Source: JBBIRT01 sp037441725
Lineage (GTDB): Bacteria > Desulfobacterota > BSN033 > UBA1163
DNA: 21,460 bases
NCBI GenBank assembly: GCA_037441725.1
Contig: JBBIRT010000052.1
Location: 1 to 21,460, forward strand
Direction: 5' to 3'
Of the stretch, positions 15,193 through 21,460 are shown in pieces; the first letter of the stretch is position 1; the number at the start of each line of letters is the position of its first letter. The notes beneath the pieces are model-generated. The model saw only the letters and a program-made list of their open reading frames with translations. It made no database searches and had not been told where the DNA came from. The translations under genes and the position numbers were made by a program.

Positions 15193-16140
15193 ATGAAGAT
15201 AGTGATCATAGGCCCAGGGGCGATGGGAAGCCTCTTTGGAGGTCTTTTAACCATCAAGAGAAACGATGTTTGGTTGGTGGGGATCCATAAACACCATACA
15301 GACCTAATATGCAACAGGGGCCTTATTCTTGAAGAGAAAGGCGTTTCCCAAATCATTAGCATGAAAGCCACTTCGGAGATCAACTCTATCGGTAAAGCTG
15401 ATCTGGTTATCTTCTTCGTTAAAACTTATGATACAGAGAAGGCCGTTTCAGATGCATTGGCGCTTGAAAAGGAGGACACCCTATTCTTGACTCTTCAGAA
15501 TGGGCTTGGAAATGAAGAGGTAATTTGTAAAAAGATTGATCCGAAAAAGGTCATCCTTGGGATTACAGGCCAAGGAGCCACCCTTCTTAAGCCTGGCCAT
15601 GTCCGCCATGCAGGATGGGGAAAGACGATTATCGGTGAACTCGATCACCAAGTCACCGAACGGATCCTCCGGATCGCTAAAATGTTTTGTGAGGCCGGAA
15701 TTGAAACAGAGGTTTCCCAAAATATCCATGATGAGCTATGGGGAAAACTTTTGGTCAACGTTGGGATCAATGCCCTGACCGCTCTAACGGGTTTTAAAAA
15801 TGGCCAGCTGTTAGACTACCCTGAAACGATGAGATTGATGGAGAGGTTGGTGTTGGAGGCGGTGGAAGTGGCAAAAAGAAAAGGGGTGAGGGTGGATGAA
15901 AATCCGATTGAGAAGGTTCGAAAGGTAGCGGAAGTCACTCGTGAGAATCGATCTTCGATGGGCCAAGATTTTGATTATCGGAGAAGAACTGAAATTGATT
16001 CGATCAATGGAGCCATTATAAGAGAGGCCCAGACATTAGGAATTCCTGTCCCATTTAATCAAGCGGTGACCGATCTGATCAAGGCCATCGAAAAAAGTTT
16101 TAAGGGATCGACATCCGATTCAGTCTCCCCAACTCCATGA
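15193..16140 (+). CDS. 2-dehydropantoate 2-reductase (ketopantoate reductase) family
   Basis: 315 residues. The N-terminal Rossmann fold starts MKIVIIGPGAMGSLFGG (GxGxxG, residues 7-12) and binds NADP(H). ADLVIFFVKTYDTEKA and LFLTLQNGLGNEE are conserved ApbA/PanE blocks, and the C-terminal domain has ELWGKLLVNVGINALTALTG with the expected catalytic lysine. PanE reduces ketopantoate to pantoate for pantothenate and CoA; homologues with other 2-keto substrates exist, so panE is not assigned. GAGGATGACGA upstream of the ATG gives a ribosome site. Its last 21 bases overlap the end of the convergent rubrerythrin-like gene. Confidence 0.92.
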   Translation: MKIVIIGPGAMGSLFGGLLTIKRNDVWLVGIHKHHTDLICNRGLILEEKGVSQIISMKATSEINSIGKADLVIFFVKTYDTEKAVSDALALEKEDTLFLTLQNGLGNEEVICKKIDPKKVILGITGQGATLLKPGHVRHAGWGKTIIGELDHQVTERILRIAKMFCEAGIETEVSQNIHDELWGKLLVNVGINALTALTGFKNGQLLDYPETMRLMERLVLEAVEVAKRKGVRVDENPIEKVRKVAEVTRENRSSMGQDFDYRRRTEIDSINGAIIREAQTLGIPVPFNQAVTDLIKAIEKSFKGSTSDSVSPTP

Positions 16141-16740
16141 ACCTGTGTTGTGGAGACTATAATACTGATCATTTAATACCTTTTCGTGAAGGGCCTCTTC
16201 ATGGGCCAATTGTTTATACATCTGCTTTCCGAGAGGATCCTGTGTCAGTTCAGCCAAGGATTGATAATAGGCAAGCGATCTCTTTTCCTCTCGAATGGCG
16301 ATCTTTAAGGCATCCATGTCTGTTAATTGGTCTTGATCCCTGGGCATCCCTATCTTTAAGGGAATCTTCTTCTCTTTGAGAGAGGTCCCCTTATAAAGGA
16401 TCCATTCTCCTTTCTCTTGGAGGGATTTGAGAAGATCCTTCAACTTCTGATAATGGTTCTTCTCAAATTCAGAAAGTTGTTGGAACATATCCCTTCCCTT
16501 CTGATTTCTTGTCTTCCTGGCCGCCTTCAAATAAGCCTGATAGGCCTTTTTTTCTGCCTCAATGGCCATCCAGATGGCCTTAAGATCCTCCCTCTCTGTC
16601 CAAGGTAAATCTTTTCCACAATGTTGACACAACCTTTTCTTTTCCCTTTTGATTACCTCTGCCACCCCCTCAAATCCTTCGAGGGTGATTTCTGCTTCTG
16701 CCCCACAATGATGGCAGGTCATTGCATCTTTGAAATCCAT
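16120..16740 (-). CDS. Rubrerythrin-like ferritin-family protein with N-terminal zinc ribbon
   Basis: 206 residues. Four cysteines in two CxxC pairs (Cys9/12 in CHHC, Cys38/41 in CQHC) form an N-terminal zinc-ribbon or rubredoxin-like knuckle. A four-helix ferritin-like bundle follows with likely di-iron ligands: glutamates around 61-63, E93xxH96 (EFEKNH), Glu151/152 (REEKRS) and E182xxH185 (HEEALHE). The C-terminus ends in aromatic NTGSWSWGD, seen in related proteins. Such proteins reduce peroxide or handle iron in anaerobes. It is last in an operon after the flavoprotein gene (36 nt gap), whose rubredoxin-like tail could supply electrons. A purine-rich ribosome site (GAGAGAGG) precedes the ATG. 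Classical rubrerythrin has its rubredoxin at the C-terminus; here the order is reversed. Confidence 0.88.
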   Translation of the reverse strand: MDFKDAMTCHHCGAEAEITLEGFEGVAEVIKREKKRLCQHCGKDLPWTEREDLKAIWMAIEAEKKAYQAYLKAARKTRNQKGRDMFQQLSEFEKNHYQKLKDLLKSLQEKGEWILYKGTSLKEKKIPLKIGMPRDQDQLTDMDALKIAIREEKRSLAYYQSLAELTQDPLGKQMYKQLAHEEALHEKVLNDQYYSLHNTGSWSWGD

Positions 16741-16776
16741 TTCTATCCTCTCTCTCCTTCTTGTCTCTTTTCGTTC

Positions 16777-17553
16777 CTACTTATTTTTTTCACCCATCAG
16801 CCTCGGATCAATATTTCCAGGCCCTCCACAATCAGGAATATAACAGGTCACATCACTGAAGGTACAAACCTGTTTGCAGGAAGGACATCGTTCTGGTACG
16901 GTCTCGGCTCCAAAGGTATAGCCACAGTTTGAACATTTCCATTGAGTCATGGGTCTCACCTCCTCATTTTCTCGTCTCATTTCTCTCACCAATCTCCTGC
17001 CTACCTCATAGGCCTGTTGGAGTGCCTCTGGATTTTTCAAAATTTCACCCTTCGCCTCTACATTCCTAAAGACGAGTTCTCCAACATATTCTGCATTGAG
17101 GACATCGAGAAAATATTTAACAGTTTGAATGGCTCCATCGAACACTTTCGGTCCTTTGGTGGCTCCTACAGAAATAAAGAAACCCTTTCGCCTTCTCCCT
17201 TTTTCTCCCAGAGAGGGATCTTTAAGAAGGTATTTTCTTGACCAGAAGGCTTGTGTTCGATCAATCATCGCTTTGGCCCATGCCGTGACCCCATAGAAAA
17301 AGATCGGAGAGGCAAGGATGATAATATCGGCCTCTAAAAGGAGAGGATAAATCTTCCCCATCTCATCTTGAATGACACAATTTCCCGTAGTATCACACCC
17401 ATGACATTCTTTACAGGGGGTGATGGCAAACTCATAGAGGTAAAGCCGTTTTACCTCAGCCCCCTCCAATTCTGCTCCTCTAAGGGCCTCCTCAAGAAGA
17501 AGTTCTGTGTTGCCCCCTCTTCTTGGACTGCTAAAAATTCCTAATACTTTCAT
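16777..17553 (-). CDS. Iron-sulfur flavoprotein (flavodoxin-like FMN reductase) with rubredoxin-like C-terminus
   Basis: 258 residues from ATG 17553, picked over ATG 17574 because GGAGGG lies 3 nt upstream of it and the fold starts at MKVLGIFSSPRRGGNTE, the FMN phosphate-binding loop. A compact cysteine motif CKECHGCDTTGNC (Cys47, 50, 53, 59) is that of iron-sulfur flavoproteins binding a [4Fe-4S] cluster. ASPIFFYGVTAWAKAMIDRT is the conserved flavin-site helix. The tail (about 203-258) has Cys207/210 and Cys223/226 as a rubredoxin-like iron or zinc site, plus two further cysteines (237, 242). It should be a cytoplasmic electron carrier or FMN-dependent reductase. Its first 23 bases overlap the end of the methyltransferase gene, indicating coupling. 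Confidence 0.92.
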   Translation of the reverse strand: MKVLGIFSSPRRGGNTELLLEEALRGAELEGAEVKRLYLYEFAITPCKECHGCDTTGNCVIQDEMGKIYPLLLEADIIILASPIFFYGVTAWAKAMIDRTQAFWSRKYLLKDPSLGEKGRRRKGFFISVGATKGPKVFDGAIQTVKYFLDVLNAEYVGELVFRNVEAKGEILKNPEALQQAYEVGRRLVREMRRENEEVRPMTQWKCSNCGYTFGAETVPERCPSCKQVCTFSDVTCYIPDCGGPGNIDPRLMGEKNK

Positions 17554-18694
17554 TAACCCTCCAGATAGACTCAAGATCCCTTATACCATCTAATTTGGGC
17601 TGCCCCATCCCTTTATGCTGGATCAATACCTTAAAGGTCTCTCCCATCCCCCTCTCTGGTTCGATCAGATGTTTTAAGGATAACCTCAATTGAAGAGCCT
17701 CAATCTCAGAACGGTTCTTAACCAGAGATTCTATCTCCTGAAGGAGACCCAGGGCAATGAGAAATTGGTATTGGGGGACAAGACCAGTGAGCCTGAGGCC
17801 TACCTCTTCTCCTTTCTGAATCAGACTGGTGAAGTTGACATGAGCGGTCATATCCTGTTTCCCCAATCGCACGTAAGGATCCTCTGTAATTTGATGTTGG
17901 AAATAGCAAAGGAAGGTCCCTTCCATCCGGTAAGGTGAATAAAGCTCTCGGGAGAGATGGCCATAGTCAATGGTTAAAACAAAACCCTTTTTTAAAAAAT
18001 GGGCCACCCTCTCCATCCAGTCTAAGGCCATCAGGTTTACCTCTGCTCTCTGTCCTTCTTGGAGCGTAATGCCCAAGGATTGAAAATAGGATGAAATCTT
18101 TGGATTGGATAGCACTCCCAACTGCTCTTTAAATTGGCCATGATCATGGGTGACATAGACCTCTTTTAGTGTCCCTTGATCAACCAGGACTCGATGGACT
18201 GGAAAGGAATCAACTAATTCATTAGAGAGGAAGCACCCTACCAATTGATCCTTTCCCATTTCAAAGGATTTTAAATCAATCCAAGAAACCTTTCCTTCTT
18301 TTTCATAATCTCTCAATCTATCCCTCTGTTCTCTCAATAAAACAGGGGAGGTTTCAATGAGGTGATATCGAAGATGGTTATAAAGGTCCTCATGATTTTC
18401 CTTGATCCAATTTAGGATATCCTCACAAAGGAATCCTCTTCCCCCACCCATTTCCACCACATCAAAGGTCTCCCCTCTTAGACATTGAGCCATCTGGATG
18501 AGTTGTTTGGCGATCAATCCTCCGAAGAGGGGATGAACACAAGGACTGGTATAATAATCTCCTTCCCTTCCGATACCCACCTTTTCTGTTTGGTAATACC
18601 CATATTCAGGATGATAGAGGCACCACTGCATAAATTGAGAAAAGGGGATTGGCCCATTCTTATCAATTTGTGAGAGAATAAATCTTTTCAACAT
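17531..18694 (-). CDS. MidA/NDUFAF7-type SAM-dependent methyltransferase (COG1565, DUF185)
   Basis: 387 residues. The family's opening block GPIPFSQFMQWCLYHPEYGYY and REGDYYTSPCVHPLFG is clear, followed by the SAM-binding motif VVEMGGGRGFLCEDIL (Gly83-Gly87) and LIETSPVLLREQ. CFLSNELVDSFPVHRV and TIDYGH are also conserved. The mitochondrial relative methylates an arginine of a complex I subunit during assembly; the bacterial target is not settled. It is first in a minus-strand operon with an iron-sulfur flavoprotein and a rubrerythrin-like protein. The ribosome site is short (GAAGAG close to the ATG). The upstream 70 bases are very AT-rich and probably contain the promoter, but no clear pair of boxes was fixed. 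Confidence 0.92.
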   Translation of the reverse strand: MLKRFILSQIDKNGPIPFSQFMQWCLYHPEYGYYQTEKVGIGREGDYYTSPCVHPLFGGLIAKQLIQMAQCLRGETFDVVEMGGGRGFLCEDILNWIKENHEDLYNHLRYHLIETSPVLLREQRDRLRDYEKEGKVSWIDLKSFEMGKDQLVGCFLSNELVDSFPVHRVLVDQGTLKEVYVTHDHGQFKEQLGVLSNPKISSYFQSLGITLQEGQRAEVNLMALDWMERVAHFLKKGFVLTIDYGHLSRELYSPYRMEGTFLCYFQHQITEDPYVRLGKQDMTAHVNFTSLIQKGEEVGLRLTGLVPQYQFLIALGLLQEIESLVKNRSEIEALQLRLSLKHLIEPERGMGETFKVLIQHKGMGQPKLDGIRDLESIWRVNESIRNF

Positions 18695-19144
18695 CTCTTC
18701 AGAACAACTGTCTAATATATATTATTATTTTATCACATCTGGGTCTCTAAGGGGAGAAAAAAGAAAAAATATTTTATCGGACCTCTCATTCGGGGAAACG
18801 GCCAGGGATGTGTGAGAAAATTTTATAGCGGAAACCTCAGCTTGTCTCAAAACTACAGAATGACCTATCCACTGGAAGGCTATGATTCTAATAGGATTCC
18901 CTACTTCATTGATGCATTACAAAATATTTATATCCCTCCCATACTTAGAAAATAGGGCCAAACGCTTTTCACCAATCTTCTCAAACCTTCTGAGGGATTT
19001 ACAATTATTTTGAATAGGTCATATCGGTTTTAAATGAGCAGTTTTAAATAGGTATACTAAAAATTGTGGTAGGGAACAGGAAAGAAATTGATTTAAGAAA
19101 CAATTTCTTATGAAAGATCCCTTGAATCATCTGAGATTGAAAAC
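18695..19144. other. Non-coding gap upstream of the MidA-type gene
   Basis: About 450 bases with no convincing gene. A 47-codon frame from GTG 18812 to 18955 is open but resembles nothing known to me. At 19008-19055 a TTTTRAAT-type motif occurs three times: TTTTGAATAGGTCATA, TTTTAAATGAGCA and TTTTAAATAGGTATA. The left 70 bases should hold the promoter of the minus-strand operon. Confidence 0.5.
19082..19109. terminator. AT-rich hairpin downstream of the zinc-ribbon gene
   Basis: AAGAAATTG (19082-19090) and CAATTTCTT (19101-19109) are a perfect 9-bp inverted repeat with a 10-nt loop, 36 nt beyond the stop of the minus-strand small gene. The stem is AT-rich, so it is at best a weak terminator. 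Confidence 0.3.
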
Positions 19145-19288
19145 TCATCTTTTTTGTTCAAGTCTATTTTGTAAGATCACTTTATCTACAATCTCGCCAC
19201 AGAAAATGCATCTCCAACCATAAAAATCTTCACTGACACCATAAAATTTTTCATAGACCATCGTCCCACCGCAACGATAACATTTCAT
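19145..19288 (-). CDS. Small CxxC/CxxC zinc-ribbon protein, 47 residues
   Basis: Translated by eye from ATG 19288. The product begins MKCYRCGGTMVYEKFYG and continues through WRCIFCGEIVDKVILQNR. Two CxxC pairs (Cys3/6 and Cys27/30) separated by 20 residues make a compact zinc ribbon. GGAGGG sits about 5 nt before the ATG, an excellent ribosome site, so a real gene is likely despite its length. The frame has no signal peptide. It stands alone in a long AT-rich gap, so no partner can be named; a nucleic-acid- or protein-binding role is typical of such ribbons, but nothing in the sequence decides it. The first ATG (19288) is followed by Lys-Cys, and no longer in-frame start has a ribosome site. 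Confidence 0.75.
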   Translation of the reverse strand: MKCYRCGGTMVYEKFYGVSEDFYGWRCIFCGEIVDKVILQNRLEQKR

Positions 19289-19507
19289 AACTCCCTCCTT
19301 TCAAAAATATAATCATTAAAATATATAAAGCAATTTTCGTACCAATATTTAGATTCTTAAATAATAATCGTTAGTTATAAAAAGTTATAGCAAATATGGG
19401 CTAAAAAAAATTTTCTAAATAGAGAAATTTGTTCAAATTTAGACATTTAATTTTGGTAAATCTAACAGATAAGATTAAAAAGTATTAAAATATCAGCAAG
19501 TTATTTC

Positions 19508-19533
19508 AGTGTTTTTTTTCAAACACTTTTCTT
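19508..19533 (+). terminator. Terminator-like hairpin in the intergenic region
   Basis: AGTGTTT (19508-19514) and AAACACT (19521-19527) form a perfect 7-bp stem with a 6-nt loop, followed by TTTCTT. No plus-strand gene ends nearby, so its role is uncertain. Confidence 0.3.
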
Positions 19534-19621
19534 ATTCATTTGGATTCAATTATTAATAAGTCTTTTTTTCACAAGACAAAGTTTGGAAAAAATAGTCTTA
19601 TAGAAAAATTTTTAAAGACAT

Positions 19622-19649
19622 TTGACAAATGGTATGTAAGAGTTAAAAT
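19622..19649 (+). promoter_or_regulatory. Probable promoter of the RND efflux operon
   Basis: TTGACA (19622-19627), 16-nt spacer, TAAAAT (19644-19649; five of six consensus bases). Transcription would start near 19656, giving a leader of about 28 nt before ATG 19684. Confidence 0.55.
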
Positions 19650-19683
19650 TTTAAAAAAATAGAGTACTTCTACAATAAATCAA

Positions 19684-21000
19684 ATGATTCGAAACCATTC
19701 CTTGAATAGAAGACTTCTTCCATTTCTCTTATTGAGAATGATGGTCTTATTTTCTTCCTTGCTTTTTACATGGTCATGCTCCAATGAGGAATCTAAAAAA
19801 CCTGTATTGGCTCCTCTTCCTGTAACCGTTGCGATAGCAACACAAAAAACGGTTCCGATACAACTCCGTGCAATTGGGAATGTCCAGGCCTATTCAACAG
19901 TGGTCATTAAGTCTAAGGTTGGAGGAGAGTTGGTAGCGGTCCATTTTAAAGAGGGTCAGGAGGTGAAAAAGGGAGACCTCCTTTTCACCATTGATCCTCG
20001 ACCCTTTGAAGCAAATCTGAGGCAAGCCGAGGCTAACTTAGCAAGGAATTTGGCGTTAGTGAATCAGGTTGAGGCTGAACTTATAAAGAATATTGCCTTA
20101 GTAAAACAGATGGAGGCCAACCTTGAGAAGGATATTAGCCAGGCCCAAAATGCTAAAGCAGATGCAGAACGTTATCTCTCTTTGATGGAAAAGCAAGTGG
20201 TCTCGAAGCAACAATATGATCAATTTTACACAAAGGCAGAATCCCTTGAAGCAACTGTTCGTGCGGATAGGGCAGCCAAAGAAAGTGCTGAGGCAGCTGT
20301 TCGCTCTTCAAGGGCAGCTTTAGAGAATGCACGAGCATCTGTTCTTGCAGAGAAAGCCGCTTTGGAGAATGCGAAGATTCAACTCGGTTACTGCTCGATC
20401 CATTCGCCTATAGACGGTAGAACTGGCCAACTGATGGCTAAACAGGGGAATATGATCAAAGCCGATGAGACCATCCTTGTCATCATTAACCAAATCGTTC
20501 CCATCGATGTCATCTTTTCTATTCCAGAACAAAATCTATATGAAATCCATAAATATATGGCCTCTGGAAAAATGATCATTGAAGCTTTCTTACCAATGAA
20601 TGAGAAAAGGCCTGAGAGAGGGGTCATTACTTTTATCGATAATACGGTGGATACAAATTCGGGCACGATACGGATCAAAGGGACCTTTGCTAATAAAGAG
20701 AGGAAACTCTGGCCTGGGCAATTCGTTAATGTCGTTCTCACCCTCACCACAGAGCCTAATGTGATCGTGGTACCCTCTCAAGCCCTCCAGACAGGGCAGG
20801 ATGGCCAATATATATTTGTCGTCAAACCAGATTCTACTGTAGAATCAAGACCAGTGGTTGTAAGTCGGACGGTTGAAGGGGATGCTGTAATTTTAAAAGG
20901 ACTTCAACTCAATGAGAAGGTCGTGACGGATGGACAGTTACGGCTCTATCCTGGAGCCAAAGTAGAAATTAAAAATCTCGGTTCCAACCCTCAACCCTAA
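19684..21000 (+). CDS. RND efflux periplasmic adaptor (membrane fusion protein)
   Basis: 438 residues. A signal segment (about 10-30) ends in LLFTWSCSN, a plausible though atypical lipobox with Cys32. The barrel-sandwich half-motifs are VVIKSKVGGELVAVHFKEGQ with VKKGDLLFTIDPRPFEANL, and later GYCSIHSPIDGRTGQLM with KQGNMIKADETIL. Between them a long alpha-hairpin (about 115-235) contains internally repeated heptad-like units (LALVNQVEAEL / IALVKQMEANL, and AALENARA / AALENAKI). Beta-barrel (IPIDVIFSIPEQNL) and membrane-proximal (VVPSQALQTGQDGQYIFVV) domains complete the AcrA/MdtA plan. It links an RND pump to an outer-membrane channel. No Shine-Dalgarno is seen before the ATG. The permease gene begins 8 nt after the stop. 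Confidence 0.95.
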   Translation: MIRNHSLNRRLLPFLLLRMMVLFSSLLFTWSCSNEESKKPVLAPLPVTVAIATQKTVPIQLRAIGNVQAYSTVVIKSKVGGELVAVHFKEGQEVKKGDLLFTIDPRPFEANLRQAEANLARNLALVNQVEAELIKNIALVKQMEANLEKDISQAQNAKADAERYLSLMEKQVVSKQQYDQFYTKAESLEATVRADRAAKESAEAAVRSSRAALENARASVLAEKAALENAKIQLGYCSIHSPIDGRTGQLMAKQGNMIKADETILVIINQIVPIDVIFSIPEQNLYEIHKYMASGKMIIEAFLPMNEKRPERGVITFIDNTVDTNSGTIRIKGTFANKERKLWPGQFVNVVLTLTTEPNVIVVPSQALQTGQDGQYIFVVKPDSTVESRPVVVSRTVEGDAVILKGLQLNEKVVTDGQLRLYPGAKVEIKNLGSNPQP

Positions 21001-21008
21001 AAAATACC

Positions 21009-21460
21009 ATGAACCTTCCAGAGCTTTTTATCCGTCGCCCAGTAATGACCACCCTCGTAATGCTGGGCATCCTCTTATTCGGCATAATTGGATACCGGTT
21101 TCTACCAGTAAGTGACCTTCCTACGGTTGACTTCCCTACAATCTTAGTCGTGGCCGATCTCCCAGGAGCCAGCCCAGAAACGATGGCCTCTGCTGTAGCC
21201 ATCCCTCTCGAACGGCAATTCTCTAGCATTTCAGGGCTGGATTCGATGAATTCAATCAATACCCAAGGAACTACCCGAATTACATTACAATTCAGTTTGA
21301 ATCGGGATATCGATGCTGCTGCTCAAGATGTTCAGGCCATGATTGGGAAGGCTTCGAGACAACTGCCTCCAGATATGCCTAACCCTCCCTCCTATCAGAA
21401 AGTGAATCCTGCAGACTTCCCTATCCTATTTTTATCTTTAAGTTCTCCGACCCTTCCTTT
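21009..21460 (+). CDS. RND efflux permease (HAE1/AcrB-MdtB family), 5' part only
   Basis: Open from ATG 21009 to the window end, 150 residues of an expected ~1,030. The start MNLPELFIRRPVMTTLVMLG is the classic N-terminal cytoplasmic helix and first membrane helix of hydrophobe/amphiphile efflux RND pumps, followed by PVSDLPTVDFPTI, the porter-domain GASPETMASAVAIPLE and NRDIDAAAQDVQAMIGKA blocks. It uses the proton gradient to export drugs or lipophiles. The SDLPTVDFPTI form resembles the MdtB/MdtC-like branch, but the substrate is unknown. The 8-nt gap from the adaptor gene and lack of its own ribosome site suggest translational coupling. Confidence 0.95.
   Translation, partial: MNLPELFIRRPVMTTLVMLGILLFGIIGYRFLPVSDLPTVDFPTILVVADLPGASPETMASAVAIPLERQFSSISGLDSMNSINTQGTTRITLQFSLNRDIDAAAQDVQAMIGKASRQLPPDMPNPPSYQKVNPADFPILFLSLSSPTLP

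Larger units (their letters stand above)
19289..19683. other. AT-rich intergenic region before the RND genes
   Basis: No gene was found in these 395 very AT-rich bases. They should contain the promoter of the minus-strand zinc-ribbon gene on the left and that of the RND operon on the right. One hairpin-like repeat is present at 19508-19527. Confidence 0.6.

Noticed and set aside
18812..18955. Possible 47-residue gene starting at GTG
   Set aside because: Only an AGGGA-like site upstream, a GTG start, no recognisable motif, and composition like the non-coding surroundings; kept as a possibility only.

Overview
The window looks like a chromosomal segment of a diderm (Gram-negative-type) bacterium living without oxygen or facing it only at times. 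It has moderate, somewhat AT-rich base composition. The diderm reading rests on an RND adaptor and permease, a secreted lytic transglycosylase and a TlpA-type thiol protein. The anaerobic reading rests on an oxygen-sensitive class III ribonucleotide reductase with its radical-SAM activase, an iron-sulfur flavoprotein with a rubredoxin-like tail, and a rubrerythrin-like ferritin. An uncultured lineage near Desulfobacterota or Nitrospirota would fit, but nothing here fixes the phylum. No rRNA, tRNA, CRISPR array or complete insertion sequence was seen.

Layout. (1) 1-3243, minus strand: TlpA-like thiol oxidoreductase, a DUF4124/coiled-coil exported protein and a copper-type P1B ATPase cut by the left edge. 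(2) 3343-5994, plus: a YyaL/SPATA20-type protein and a GNAT acetyltransferase. (3) 6034-7254, minus: an MltD-like lytic transglycosylase with LysM domains. (4) 7255-7933: a repeat-rich intergenic stretch that ends in the nrd promoter, which carries two NrdR-box-like sites 31 bp apart. (5) 7934-12434, plus: nrdD, an nrdH-like redoxin, nrdG, a NUDIX hydrolase and an unrecognised helical protein, closely packed like an operon. (6) 12478-15118, plus: a PRC-barrel/MgtE_N/CBS protein followed by an NRAMP-family transporter whose metal-site motifs are altered (DAGG and APW instead of DPGN and MPH). (7) 15193-16140, plus: a ketopantoate reductase-like gene that overlaps tail-to-tail with a minus-strand operon. 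(8) 18694-16120, minus: MidA-type methyltransferase, iron-sulfur flavoprotein with rubredoxin tail, rubrerythrin-like protein. (9) 18695-19683: mostly non-coding, but with a 47-residue zinc-ribbon gene on the minus strand. (10) 19684-21460, plus: RND efflux adaptor and the start of its permease.

How the parts work together. The nrd cluster makes deoxynucleotides without oxygen. Its gene order (reductase, redoxin, activase) suggests electrons come from a glutaredoxin-like protein rather than formate, and the promoter looks NrdR-controlled. The MgtE_N/CBS protein and the NRAMP-like carrier look like a split magnesium-sensing and transport unit. The flavoprotein and rubrerythrin could pass electrons for peroxide or oxygen detoxification. 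The copper ATPase operon and the RND pump add metal and drug export. The least ordinary parts are the split Mg-sensor/NRAMP pair, the NrdR-box pair, and the inverted-repeat structures upstream of nrdD and inside the 3' end of nrdH.
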